Shown here piece after piece: positions 1-11,700 of a stretch of 64,000 nucleotides of DNA. The number at the start of each line of letters is the position of its first letter. Within the stretch, counting starts at the first letter, position 1. This DNA comes from Rhynchosporium graminicola (lineage: Eukaryota; Ascomycota; Leotiomycetes; Helotiales; Ploettnerulaceae). Under the pieces are notes generated by a model. That model was not told the DNA's origin. It saw only the letters and a list, made by a program, of their open reading frames with translations, and did no database searches. The DNA lies in NCBI GenBank assembly GCA_900074885.1, contig FJUW01000013.1, positions 62,001 to 126,000 on the forward strand, given 5' to 3'. A program made the translations under genes and the position numbers.

Positions 1-1933
1 CAACAGGTTGACTCAATTCTTCTCTTCCTCGCCGAAGAGCAAGGAGCAGTTGACTGCCCAGGCAGCTCTCCTACAAGCCGTTGCAGCTCAGCAGCAACAT
101 CTGCTTAACAATCCCTCTCCGTCGATCAGCCCTCCATCTCTGTCCTTACCTACTATATCCTTGTCAACAGCGAAGGCCGGCGAAGCCAATATGGACGAGC
201 CTCCTACTACCCTCTTTCAACCACCATCCGTTGCAGAGGCAAAACGGCAATCACGAATCGACGCACAATTCGGTCCTCTGAATAATCAGAATCACAGATA
301 CGTCAGTCAATATGTGCAAGGAGAGACGATGGAGCACATTCTCGACGAGCCCCCCTACTACTATCTCTTGACCACCTATATCAGTTACCTCGTCCTCATC
401 GTATTTGGTCATGTTAGAGACTTTTTTGGAAAGCGCTTCAGGCCAGAGAACTACAAGCATTTGAAAGCCGCCAATGGATATGCTGCGTTGAATAGTGATT
501 TCGACAACTTCTACGTACGAAGATTGAAGCTGAGAATCGACGACTGCTTCGCACGTCCGATTACAGGAGTGCCCGGAAGATACATCACCTTGATGGATCG
601 AAAGACAGACGATTTCAACAAGAACTACCAGTTCACCGGCACTTACACCGAGACCCTTAACATGAGCTCTTACAACTACCTGGGATTTGCACAGTCAGAA
701 GGTCCGTGTGCTGATGCTGTTGAGGAGTCGATCAAGAAGTATGGCATCAGCTCTGCCAGCCCGCGTGCGGATTCCGGTACTTCTGATCTGGCCATGGAGG
801 TCGAGGACCGAATTGCGAAATTCGTTGGCAAGCCAGCTGCTATGGTCTTCTCTATGGGATTCTCAACCAATGCCTCTTCGTTTCCTGCTTTGGTCGGCAA
901 GGGATGTTTGATCATTTCTGACGAATTGAATCATGCATCTATTCGAATCGGGGCTCGTCTATCTGGTGCTATGATCGGATCTTTCAAGCACAATGATATG
1001 CACGATCTTGAGCAGAAGCTTCGCGAGCATATCTCTCAAGGACAACCCAGAACTCACCGTCCTTGGAAGAAGATTATGGTCGTTGTTGAAGGACTTTACT
1101 CCATGGAGGGCACCATGTGCGACTTGCCAGGTCTTTTGAAGCTCAAGAAGAGATACAAGTATAGCCTGTTCGTCGATGAAGCTCATTCCATTGGTGCCCT
1201 TGGCCCTCGTGGCCGTGGTGTTTGTGATTACTTCAATATCGATCCCGCTGAGGTTGATATACTGATGGGAACCTTGACCAAGTCTTTCGGAGCTAATGGT
1301 GGATATGTATGTGCGGAGAAGCACATTATCGACAAGCTACGATCTACAAATGCTGCTACTATTTACGGCGAATCGCCTACCCCACCAGTTCTTATGCAGA
1401 TCCTCAGCTCGCTCAAGATTATTTCTGGAGAAATTGCTCCTGGACAAGGAGAGGAACGACTACAACGTATTGCATTCAACTCCCGCTATCTCCGCCTTGG
1501 ACTGAAGCGTCTCGGCTTCATCGTATACGGTCATGACGACTCGCCAATCATCCCAATCATGCTCTACAACCCAGCCAAGATGCCCGCCTTCTCCCACGAA
1601 ATGCTCCGTCGCAAGATCTCTGTCGTTATCGTTGGATACCCAGCCACACCTCTCGTATCTTCCCGGGCACGTTTCTGTGTATCGGCAGCACACAACAAGG
1701 ACGACATGGACCGTCTTCTCGCGGCATGCGACGAAATAGGAAATGTTCTCCAACTCAAATTCTCGACAGGTATCGCTGGTGGAGCAGATCATCTCCCAGA
1801 TGGAGTCAGCCCAGAGATGGAAAAGGAGTGGCGCAAAGCAAATGGTTTACAAGGCGTGGTCACACCACCTCGTTGGTCTTTGAGAGAGGTTATTGCAAAT
1901 GGTGTTCAAGATGTCAAGCAGCCACTCAGGTGA
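1..1933 (+). CDS. LCB2: Serine palmitoyltransferase subunit 2, 5' end missing
   Basis: This PLP-dependent enzyme subunit condenses serine with palmitoyl-CoA, the first step of sphingolipid synthesis in the ER, as a heterodimer with Lcb1. The reading frame is open from base 2 to a TGA at 1931-1933. The PLP-lysine motif GTLTKSFGANGG lies at bases 1268-1303 (Lys codon 1280-1282), after the VDEAHSIGALGPRGRG block. An N-proximal membrane segment (YYYLLTTYISYLVLIVFGHV) is at about 359-418. No ATG starts the open frame. The first in-frame ATG is at 191, which would give 581 residues, close to family length. The Q/P/S-rich 60 residues before it suggest an upstream exon, with a possible acceptor (aacag) at 2-6. 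Identity is certain from the aminotransferase core; the true start is outside the window or at 191. Confidence 0.93.
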   Translation, partial: NRLTQFFSSSPKSKEQLTAQAALLQAVAAQQQHLLNNPSPSISPPSLSLPTISLSTAKAGEANMDEPPTTLFQPPSVAEAKRQSRIDAQFGPLNNQNHRYVSQYVQGETMEHILDEPPYYYLLTTYISYLVLIVFGHVRDFFGKRFRPENYKHLKAANGYAALNSDFDNFYVRRLKLRIDDCFARPITGVPGRYITLMDRKTDDFNKNYQFTGTYTETLNMSSYNYLGFAQSEGPCADAVEESIKKYGISSASPRADSGTSDLAMEVEDRIAKFVGKPAAMVFSMGFSTNASSFPALVGKGCLIISDELNHASIRIGARLSGAMIGSFKHNDMHDLEQKLREHISQGQPRTHRPWKKIMVVVEGLYSMEGTMCDLPGLLKLKKRYKYSLFVDEAHSIGALGPRGRGVCDYFNIDPAEVDILMGTLTKSFGANGGYVCAEKHIIDKLRSTNAATIYGESPTPPVLMQILSSLKIISGEIAPGQGEERLQRIAFNSRYLRLGLKRLGFIVYGHDDSPIIPIMLYNPAKMPAFSHEMLRRKISVVIVGYPATPLVSSRARFCVSAAHNKDDMDRLLAACDEIGNVLQLKFSTGIAGGADHLPDGVSPEMEKEWRKANGLQGVVTPPRWSLREVIANGVQDVKQPLR

Positions 1934-2819
1934 TCTATCACGACACCCCTTTCGGCTTTGTATCTTGATCAGCCTTGTATTACGATTGAGGTTGTAAGAC
2001 ACATGGCTCGGATGCCATGATGAACCGGCCAACTTCTGTACATTACCTACCTGCTCTGCGCTGCCTTGTTTACCTCTCGAGGGTTGTTATATCCATGTTT
2101 GTCCTTTTTCAAGCGGCACATGCGCACGCGCAAAATACCCTTTACTGCTGCCAACGTTGCCTATTCTAGTACTTTATTTGTTTGGTTGGCGTGGAAGGGA
2201 ACATTAGAGAGAGAGAACCAATTTCATTTTATTCTCATTCCTTCGATTCATGCTCTGTGTCGTGTCTTGCGTTGCTATGCGATTCTGCATTGGCAGACGT
2301 TAAAATATTACGGTACCTCATTCGCTTATAGACTAGGTTCTATGTTTTCCTTTGGTGCCCAACAAGGAGTAAAGAGAGCGGAATGGGGTAATTGATAATC
2401 GTTAATGAATCGAGATGATGGGGAGTTTGCCTCAGTTCAATTGCTTGGAAAGGCGTGGATGTTTACACGTTGATGGATGGCCAAATAGTTAGAACCGAGC
2501 ATGGAAGAAGCAGAGACACCCACACAGCTGTATAGAGGTGCTAGAGAAGAGAATGAATAGTCGAATTTTCTATGTGTTTGTCTATAAAGCCAATCAAGTA
2601 CTCCAATCCAGTCATCGAAATCAAAAGACCTCCTGGAAATCTTCCTGTACGATTATGGTCTGTCTTTCTTCGCATAGGAAGGAGATAGCAGTTAGATGTC
2701 TTCCTTCCCTCCTTCCTTCTCTTGATATCGTAAGTGTGTCTAACCAGGTCGGGTCAACTTTGAAGTGTATAATCCATGTACAACATGCGTCTCTGGCTTC
2801 TCTCTCCTCACTGCAGAGA

Positions 2820-2872
2820 AAGGGGGGGAAGGAAGGAGGGAAGGAAAAAAGGAAGGAAGGAAGGAAGAGAGG
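2820..2872. repeat. Purine microsatellite (GGAA)n
   Basis: An imperfect run of GGAA/GAAG/AGGA units, interrupted by runs of A and G. It is a low-complexity polypurine tract in the LCB2 downstream region and creates spurious Lys/Arg/Glu-rich reading frames. Confidence 0.85.
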
Positions 2873-3850
2873 AAGTGGATCGATCGATCCAAGTATTCGA
2901 GTCCTCGCTACTGAGCCAGGGAGGGAGGAAGAGAGGGTCTTTTGAATTTCACTCATCTCTGGACCAGCGGCGGAGAACTGGCTAGGTAGATGGGTGAGTA
3001 GATTGTTAGGTTAGTGGGTAGGTATATAGGCGTATTTGGGATTCAAGGAGAGATCACACACAAGGTCGATCGTTAGTCGAGGAAGGAAAATATAAATAAA
3101 TGTAGGGCAAGAAAGACGAGATTTGTTGGTCTAAAGTAAGTTAGTCGGTCATGCTTGCTTGCTTGATGGGGGTAGGTATGAAGGTAAGTTGACGAGCTCA
3201 CTCACCGCTCTGGCTTTTTCTTTCTTGATGACCTTTCTCTCTTTTTCTTCGTTCTCTGACAGATTGAGGGTGAGGAGGATGTTACGCAAGAACGTTCGGA
3301 ATATGCTTGTACCGTAAGTGGCCGCAGATGATACATCGATGCCTTTTCTTCTCTCTACAACGTGCAGAAAGGCTTGGGAAGGAAATGAACTGTGGAAGAG
3401 AGAAGATATCTGATACTTCAAGGTTTGTGTAGGCAGGGTCATGACGAAGGGAGAAGCTTCGGGGTATAGGTAGGGTGGTAGGGAAGGAGTTTTTTCGGAG
3501 TATTGTAACGAAAGACAGATACTGCACTGGGATGAGTGAGAGTGGGGATTTCGTGATTTCTCTTGTCTTTTGATGGGTTCTTGGTTTTGAGAGGGGGGAG
3601 GGGGGCAATATTGGAAGAGATTTGGGATGGTAGTGAAGCAAATTCTGGGAGTGGGTGTTGCTTGATTTGGGATATTTGTGGTGGTACGTTGTGAGGAGTA
3701 AATAATAAGGGGGAGCGGGTTTGTGTGTATGGAAAGAGGAGGGAGGGAGGTTGCTTCGATGGTGGATGGGTCAGTAGATAAGTGATGGAGAATGCGAGAC
3801 TAGGCTAGGCACATTATTCAAATCGTCTTGGGTGGAGTGATTTGAACGTC

Positions 3851-3872
3851 ATAGAGAGAGAAAGAGAGAGAG
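3851..3872. repeat. GA microsatellite
   Basis: A short run of GAGAGAGAAAGAGAGAGAG type. It is simple sequence with no sign of function. Confidence 0.75.
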
Positions 3873-6171
3873 TATGTGTGCAAATCAAATTTCCTAGTGC
3901 AGTCATCATAAGTTCAGCGACTTTCAACACCCATCTAGTAATTGAGATAATGTCCAGTGATATTTTCACGACTAGTATCATCGATTCCGGAACATCGTCG
4001 TCTTTCCCCCTTCTTTTTTTTTCCTGGCGAGAAAGGGAGTGAGGATATCATTCTTGCTTGCAAATAGGGAGGCGGGTTTTCCGGACCAATTTTCTTCCTT
4101 TTTGAAGATTGATATAGAATCGTGGACTTTGTGTTCATAGTTCGAGGACTGAAGGGCAGTTCTAACAGATGAAGGAGGGCCTTAGTGCGATTTTTCCCTT
4201 TTTTGTCATACACTGGATGTTGGTGAGCTGAGCTTTTATACATCTTTTGACGGGATAGGTGGAGGCTTGTTGGAGCTGAATGAATTAGTAAGATGGATCG
4301 GAAGCAGATTGTCTGGAGATGACAAATTTGCCCTCAAGTTCGAGGCAATAGATCGTGCTAAGTGGAGAGAGCAAGAAGTATAGTTCTACCAATACTTAGC
4401 GTCCATATATTATTCTCATCTGCTCGTATTGAATACTCACCCATAAAATCATCAATTACCTCCGATTAGGCATTGCCTATCAGCCTGTCCTGAAATCGTG
4501 CCCAGGTTCCGATCAAGCTTCCACTTTTCACTACGATATAGTCGAGACTTTTCATTCCTTATTCTCTGGGTGCACGTGTATAAAGATCAGAAGAATAGTA
4601 AGCTAATTTCAGATAATCTGCATTAACTCGTCAAGATTAGGCTAGGTTAAGGGAGTTATATATTCATATCCTAAGAAACTATAGAGAGAGGTTAGGATTT
4701 GGACTGGAGGCAAAAGGATGAACTGTAGCATTGAGAACGGCTCGGGATGGATATGCCGCTGTGCTGGAACTGTAATCGACATCAAGGGAAAGCGAGTAGA
4801 AAATAGGTTGAAATGGCAATGAAGAAGCCAATGACAACAGTTTTCTCAATACCATGGCGCTGAGCATTTCTTATTTGTCAGCACGTTATCTATTCACAAA
4901 GGGAGAATTTCCCTATTACATCATGATTGTATCTAGACAAGGCGGGTAGGACCCTGTAACATTTCTCCCTCGACAATATTCAAGTGAACTCTGAGGTCCT
5001 CAATAAGATCGCACCTTAATACCAGAGGCATTGACGTTTTTAACGCAGATGTTGTGCGGCTTTTGATACCTCCTTATCACAACTTTTCCTGGCCCGGCTT
5101 TTGGACTAGGAGATCCAAGGATTGCATGCTTTGATCTTAGGATTTGGTAAGAAAGTAGGTAGCAGAATGAGGTCATTTAGTAAAATATTCATTCATCCTC
5201 TTGAACGCTGAAGAAGAGATAGCTCAGCGTGGCAGAACAAGATTGCTCGCTATGAGCTGTACGGTTTGAAGAAATGAGATTTGCTACACTTGTACTGGGT
5301 TCAGCTTATAGACGGCAAACAACGGAGACATAATACAGTGACTTTCGCCAGCTGGCTCGATTGCTTCCAAATTTCCGATTCACCTTCGTCAGGCCATATA
5401 CAATAGGCCTAAGCAGTAGGTGATCGAGCCGTCGAGGTTGGTGTTTGGAGTCATGACATCCTTCTAGATTATGGTATACTGGTGTTTGTATCGCAGCAGA
5501 ATTTTGGGAGGGATCGAATTTGAAATGATTTCTAGAAGATTACGAGGGAGAGTATGTTGACAGCACAAGGCGAATCTAATTCTTCACCAGCGAAGCATGA
5601 CCTTGCTGGGGCTACAAACCACTGCTGTCGTCTCAACACTTGAAGAGATTGATACAACTACACATCGCGTGAACAAATGATTATATCACATTATAGCCTC
5701 GAAACAGTTACCTCACATTCATATATTCTAGTGATCCTTAGGGTGTATACGTCTATTAATATATTACTGATCGAATGAAAGGTTAGGAATCTTAGGGCGA
5801 TATTCGCTTAATTTATCAGCGAAACCAGAATTCAGCGATTTCCTTGTTTTAGATGCCCTATAGCTCTACGACTCCTTATCTCGATTTGTTCTCAAATCGA
5901 TAGAGTTACCACGACTAAAGATTTCTAGGAGAGAATAATAAATGGTTTCATTATTAGCCGGCGAGTGTTGTGATGCAGGCTGGTAATACAAGTGACTTTT
6001 GGTGGGAAAGGGCGTTGGGCCAACAGCAGTGGTCGGTGACTGACCAAGGACCAAAACATATAGGTCACGATGACAAAGCAGCGTTGAAGTTGCGAAAGTA
6101 TTATGAGACATTGCCTGAAATTAAAAGTTAATGTCAAAATCATTGATAACTTTACTCGTTGACAATAAGAC

Positions 6172-6210
6172 GAAGTTCCCAAGTCGCTTGGCCGGAGACC
6201 AATGTGCCTA
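6172..6210. repeat. Degenerate end of the MITE-like family
   Basis: The 23 bases at 6186-6208 match 19 of 23 with the right terminal repeat of the element at 62398-62590, and the upstream bases also echo the copy near 49.6 kb (a shared GACATTGC-type segment at about 6109-6116). I read it as an old, eroded relative. I cannot define both ends. Confidence 0.4.
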
Positions 6211-6824
6211 GTCACGGCAAGCGCAGGCGTGATAGCAGCTCAAACATTCTTGTATCATTTACCAGTTACTGTATGATCAAGATCAAGATAATAGTCGCCA
6301 AACATAACGACCTTGACGACTGTTTAAGGCAACCCTTGGTTGCCAACAGTGTAGCAACTAATTGCCGGTCCACCTCCAAAAAGCTCGGGAATAAGCCGGC
6401 TGTTGCATCATACCACGGACACTTCGCATAGGTAGTTGCTCGGAACTGCCATTCTTTTACGAATATTCTTCAGCTCGACGTTTGCTACCCAATTTCAGTA
6501 TTTGCAGATGAGATGATCTAGAGTTTGCCTCTCTGCGATTTGAGTAATCCCCGAAAGTAGTACAAAATGATAGTAAGGAGGAAGAAATCTCATCAGACAA
6601 TGTCGCAGGTGGGGTTGCAATTTAGGTTTTCTTAAGCTCGGCTAAGCGAGCCCTGATATCCCTCTCCTCACACATGCGAAGAATAAAATCGTACATTCAT
6701 AACAGAGAAGAAATGGGCGGATACATAGGTTAGAAATAATGCTAAACTTGAAGAATAACAGAAATAAATGGGTTAGTCTATTTATCAAAGCGAAAAGATA
6801 AAAAAAATCATTATGATAGTGATC

Positions 6825-6829
6825 AAAAA
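6825..6829 (-). terminator. Pol III T-run terminator
   Basis: Five T residues on the minus strand, four bases past the discriminator base of the tRNA-like gene. This is the expected RNA polymerase III termination signal and supports that gene being transcribed. Confidence 0.6.
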
Positions 6830-6833
6830 GCAG

Positions 6834-6979
6834 TGGACGATCAGGGAATCGAACCCTGGACCACCTCTACATATGAATGAACGCATCATTCTATGCTCTA
6901 GTAAGGATTAGCATTTAGCGTCACGGGTAGATCACTTGTAGACGTACAAAGAGGTATTATACCACTAAACCAATCGCCC
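6834..6979 (-). tRNA. tRNA-like gene with a 74-nt intron, anticodon uncertain
   Basis: On the minus strand the acceptor stem GGGCGAT (6979-6973) pairs with ATCGTCC (6841-6835) with one G-U. The A box TGGTTTAGTGG, anticodon stem CCTCT/AGAGG, five-base variable loop TGGTC and T arm CAGGG-TTCGATT-CCCTG (B box GGTTCGATTCC) follow. A T5 terminator comes right after. If the intron sits at the canonical place after base 37, exon 1 is 6979-6944, the intron 6943-6870 (74 nt) and exon 2 6869-6834, giving a 72-nt tRNA. Canonical numbering puts GTA (Tyr) at 34-36, but base 37 is then C, not the usual purine, and the body is not like fungal tRNA-Tyr. It resembles the Gly/Pro/Val type. It may be a pseudogene or have an unusual intron position. 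Confidence 0.65.
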
Positions 6980-8173
6980 GAATTCTCTAATGGATGAGAG
7001 ACTATGCATGGGGGTGAGTTATTTAATATTGTATCACCAAAATCATATCTGGAGGTTATGGCGCCGGCTCGGAGAGGATTAAGCGGTCTAAAGTGGGTGA
7101 AATGCCGTGTAATGTGAGCACTATACTTGTGTACTACATGATTCAGGTTAGACAGGCACGGAACATTTGGAAAGGAGGACGGGAAGTGCCCTACATCGGA
7201 AGCGGAGGATTCTAAGATATCCTGACGTATATGTAGTTGCGAGAGGAGTGTCAATATGCTGTTTCGTAATAAAACTCGTATCAGAGAGCACTCGACGTGT
7301 TATTATTACTTGCCAATGATCAACATATCAATGATCACCATGTGTCTTCTTCTGAGAGTTATTGTGTGCCCAAGCTCACTGGTGGCTTGCACATGCAGGT
7401 TTTAGCTGAAGAAATAAGCCTTTCGAAGTGACAAGGGCTCGTAGCAATTAATAGAACATTATGATATGGCTTCAAACTTGTCATGAGGTGATCTAGTCTC
7501 GACTCCATCCTGTTTTTCCAATGACTTATGTTGCAACTCCATATCACTTGGAATAAATTCAAGTGAAATTATCTTTTTGATTCTGCTCAGGGCTCTCGCT
7601 GTGCTGAACCGCGGGCGGTCACTTCCGACATAATACTTGCAAAGCATCTATCTCCTCGATAGTCTTGGTCTCATCCTGGAGATCCGTCGAAGCGTTCTTG
7701 CTCCTAGGCAATTATTCTATCCGAGAATATAAGCAGTCCATGTACGCAGGAATAGCTCGTGATTATATCAAGAGTGCTCCTCAATCGCAAGTCCAATAAT
7801 TTCCTGATAACTTTTGTTAAGGAAAAAGACTCATGTCTCCATTGCCTATTGTAATTTATTGGCTGCTCTCAATCTGTCGATATACCCAGGTGGGTCTCTG
7901 AAGCAGCTTAGATCATGATACATAGTAGTGAAGTCATTCTCTTCAGACGCAACAGAACAGCTGGAGGCTCACCATTGCTTTTCATCGCAGAACCTCTGTC
8001 GTCACGTTAAGTCCTTGTTTATTGTCGAACAACGATTCCCAATTCTAGCAATCTTTTGATTAGCAGTTATACGCACACATAACGACGTAGTAAACTTCCT
8101 GCAGTCTTGTTCTTTACTGTGACGATAAATGAATCCCGCACAGCCTAGTGACACTTACTTTTAGTAATTGTAA
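6980..8173. other. Intergenic, no gene seen
   Basis: AT-rich sequence with only short frames on both strands (for example 6898-7254 minus, which overlaps the tRNA-like gene). I found no splice-consistent gene model and no RNA gene. Confidence 0.6.
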
Positions 8174-8518
8174 GTTGAGTTGAGTTGAGTTGAGTAAGCT
8201 AGTTTTAGATTTGAGTAGAGTAATTGGATTTGGTACTCAGAGTACACTCAGAGTATGTTGAGTAGAATAAATCAGTATAAATTAAACACAGAGGAGGATG
8301 TTGAAAAAATAACTTTACATAATAAGATGGAAGAGTAGGATAAATTTTGAAATTTTAGTCTAGTATCGAGCTTTGTAGGGTAATATTTACGTAACAGTCT
8401 ACGATATAATTTATAGTTGAAAGCGGTAAGTGAAATACTACGTACTAAATCTCTACAAAGAATTCGTGTAATTAGCAAGCAGTACTCTGAGTTGAGTTGA
8501 GTCGAGTTGAGTACGCTA
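8174..8518. repeat. AT-rich insert bounded by TGAGT-type direct repeats and an 11-bp inverted repeat
   Basis: Two 28-base direct copies built from TTGAG units lie at 8174-8201 and 8491-8518 and agree at 26 of 28 positions, both ending in GTAMGCTA. Just inside, ACTCAGAGTAC (8235-8245) is the perfect reverse complement of GTACTCTGAGT (8482-8492). The sequence between is AT-rich without coding potential. This looks like a small non-autonomous or decayed element, or two microsatellite arrays that diverged from one. I do not recognise the family. Confidence 0.55.
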
Positions 8519-10780
8519 AATATAGGTCTAAGTGGCTGCTTCCGAAGTATCTAATCGACCCTAATCCAACATACTGATGTCAAATTAACCACCCAAGTAC
8601 TCAAATTATATCCACTCATGACTCCGTGTCATGGTTTCGTCAGCGAAAGCCATCATCAGACTTGATTCTTCTCCTTCTTTCAGCTCGACTATCCCAAAAC
8701 ATCCACATACACTGAGGAAGGAAACTGGACCACTCGAAAATATGTTACTACAAGCCTGACATTTTATTCTTCGCCAATCCGACAGCCTTACACTTTCCCT
8801 CGACAACGAGTTAGATACTGTGGACCACTTTCCCCGGAATCAGAAGGAGTATCATTGTTATCTCCAGAGATTTTCTTGAGTCTCTGATAGAGAATTGAAG
8901 GTAATTGACAGCGTGTTCAACGTCCATCCGAGAAGCAACACATGAGAGCTTCCTACAGAGCATTCTGGTTGCAGTATCAATACTAGATCACATAAGTATG
9001 TAATCATGTATTTGTATAATCGCCTGCACTCCTGTGCTCATACCTGCTTGCTTCTCTTTCCGCTTGTCCCTGTCGGCGGTTGCGGGTCCTTTGTATCTCT
9101 TTTTTTGGGTTGGGATAAGGAGAGTTTATACTCTGTACGCCTGCCTTGTGTCTCCAAATCAATACGTTAGAACTCACTGGTATTCGTAGTCCCTGATTTC
9201 TATCTGATATCATATACTGCCTCGAAGTACTCACCCGATACTGGATTTGCTGCTTGGTTTGAAGCCCTCTACTCAAATAATGAGCTGCTCCATTCTCAAC
9301 TTCTGGTGATTTGAATTTCTTCAATATATATATACATATGTATATATCTAGATCCAAAAGGCTGAAGTGTGCGAATGAACATGTGTGCTTGCACAATTCC
9401 CTGGAAATTATTTCAGCCGGGAGAAACAAATACATCTCGTTTCGCTAACAAAGTTGAACAATAACCAATTCGAAAGCCCGGAGACACGGCAGGCATCCTT
9501 TCGATAGCCCAAAGATAACGCATCAGAAATATCGCCTTCCTAATCTGGACTTGACCGATACCAGTCACATATGCCAGCTTCCGATGCGCAAGCATTTCAC
9601 ACCTGGCGTGGCGTCCATCAGGTGCAGATTTCATGCAATGCAGCCGGCTCAGACACGCATCAGAAGAAGGTCAGCTGGATGGCTTCAACAGCCGACCTTA
9701 GTAAGTGCAATATAGGTTTTCGGTAGTGTGCAAGAACAAGATAGAGAAGTCACCGATGCGAGTAAAACTAGCCTCAGAATTTGGAATGAAAATCATCCAA
9801 AAAGAACACAACATGAAACCGGTTGGAAATTTCGGAACATTGTGACCCAACGACTTGGTCGTACGGTTGACAGTAAAGGCGTGACGCCGGACACGAGACT
9901 CATGCCACCAAACAGTATCAAAAGACAATACTGAGCACGAAAGGAGTCGGGTAACACGCGGTTCTGCCAGCGCTAGTAAGAGCCATCAGGCTCGTGTACG
10001 TGTGCAGTCCCTGACTTGTACGACATCATGCCTAATGTCTTGAGATCTCGAGGTCCTGTCGAAGACAAACACTGGTTGCCACTTTGTACACTGCGACCAC
10101 TAAGCAAGGCTGCGTGTTCCAACATACAAGATGGGCGCACTATCTCTGACACCGAGAATGACCCCCTAGTATTCCAGGGACTTCCACTTGCACAGCAGCA
10201 TGCCCGATGTAAATCGTCCCATGGGTAGTATCTAGGTACCACACACATTTGAAATTTGTTTGGCTAATTTCAATCAGCTACTCCAGCCTTTGTGTGCTGC
10301 GCTGAGTTTACTCCTGGTCTGCCCCTGGGCTGTGATTCATGACAGTTCATATATAAAGTTTCAAATGAGTACGATAGCGAATACATAGCACTACAAGGAC
10401 AAATGGACAAATCTACTGGGATAACAATGGTCACCTGCATCTTGATGCACCACCGATAGAGTGTTTATTGGTAGGCGTTACCGGTTATCTTTGCATATTC
10501 GGTAAGAGCATGACACACATTGCCTGTTAACTTGAAGCGGAAAGAGGGGTGCGGGGTTTAACGAGGACGTTTCCTCAAGTCTCAGTACCACAGTAGAGCC
10601 TCGATGTTTCTCAAGGGAGTAATGAAAAGTTGTCTTTGCGCCCTGATTCACGCTGGTCGGTCTCATAAGCGCACGCCCGGCTGCTGAGCGGTAGACGTAT
10701 GTTCCAGGGATCGTTCGCTATGCAGTCATGCAGCTTCTCTACCAAGATAGGGCACCATATTTCCAGGGCGAACATGCCTC
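8519..10780. other. Intergenic, no clear gene
   Basis: Several frames of 60-140 codons occur on both strands (9004-9435 minus is the longest). None shows a recognisable domain, and none can be joined by good splice sites into a longer protein. The second half is less AT-rich than the neighbouring deserts. Confidence 0.5.
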
Positions 10781-11700
10781 CCCACTTTATGGGATTGGAA
10801 TGTATACGGGCGTGATTCTAACGCAGTGATCAACGAATCTTAGCAAGGCTTTCAATACGGAGGCTCTTAAAGCTGCAGGATTGCCCAGTTTTGAGTTCAT
10901 GATGCCTGCACGTATGACGAAAGCCAGCAGTGTTCTTCGTAAATGGCAGCATCTCTATCTCATATCATTCTGTGCGATGCAAGACATTGTGCATCAGAAG
11001 GACGATGAGATGCAGAGGGGATCCCGCTGCATTGCTTTGTATGTGGCACTGGAGACAGTCTCGATCAATCTGCTTGGCAGCCAACACCATTGCAATGGAA
11101 TTGTACTCAAGAAGCGGTAACTGAAAGAAGCACTGACAGTGTATCCTTGCGCAAGTGTTTGTTGACGCACTCGCGTAGTACGACCCAGTCCTATGTTGCT
11201 GTAGCAGATTACCTCGCAAACCAACATCGCACCTGAAGGCTTCGTTTCTCTGCGAAGCCATTTTTGACGAATGCGCTTACAACTGGAGGGTGCACAACTT
11301 CTGGTAGAAAGCGTGCACGTTCTATTGGCAGTTCTGTATTTCGGTGAGGCAATCAGGTTAATAGTGGTCTTGTGGTTCCAGCCGGGCGAGAATGTAACCG
11401 AAAGCGGCCTGCATCGAGTCCGCAAAACCGGGCGGCCCATACCCCCAGGAGGGCTCTCCCACACACTTTCTTCGACAGAGCAGAAAAGGCAGTGGAGACG
11501 CATGTTCGAGTTTGCCATCCTCGAAGTTGACGACACTTGTCGATCCATGTGCGCTTGGAGCGACTTGCCTTCGCGACGATACCACATGACCGGATTCATG
11601 TTGTAATTACATCTTTGAAAAGATCGAGGGTGCAGAAAGCAGGCAGTCTCTGCGGAGGATATCTTGTGAGATCCCTTGAGCAGTTCTTTCATTAGCGCAA
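10780..11700 (-). pseudogene. Possible decayed coding region, identity unknown
   Basis: On the minus strand two different frames read like protein in adjoining pieces. One, around 11261-10968, contains the hydrophobic C-x2-C segment CLQCHIQSNAAGSPLHLIVL. It meets a TGA at 10965-10967 and then continues open. The other, around 10890-10800, reads AGIMNSKLGNPAALRASVLK. Overlapping frames of 232 codons (11692-10994, minus) and 111 codons (plus) are not convincing on their own. The C-x-x-C plus leucine-rich pattern faintly recalls the AflR-type region of Zn(II)2Cys6 regulators, but no zinc cluster is visible. A frameshifted, stop-bearing relic is the best reading, with low confidence. Confidence 0.22.

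Larger units (their letters stand above)
1934..6825. other. Gene-poor intergenic stretch
   Basis: The first few hundred bases should hold the LCB2 3' UTR. Open frames here (for example 2066-2395 plus and 3282-3641 minus) are short, compositionally biased and match no family I know. The stretch from about 2.8 to 4.1 kb is rich in purine/pyrimidine microsatellites. From about 4.2 kb the sequence turns AT-rich without coding signal. A degenerate copy of the window's inverted-repeat family lies near 6172-6210. I see no gene. Confidence 0.6.

Noticed and set aside
2066..2395. 109-codon frame downstream of LCB2
   Set aside because: Lies in the expected 3' UTR and has no recognisable domain.
2538..2945. 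135-codon frame ending in Lys/Glu/Arg repeats
   Set aside because: Created by the GGAA microsatellite; no domain and no splice support.
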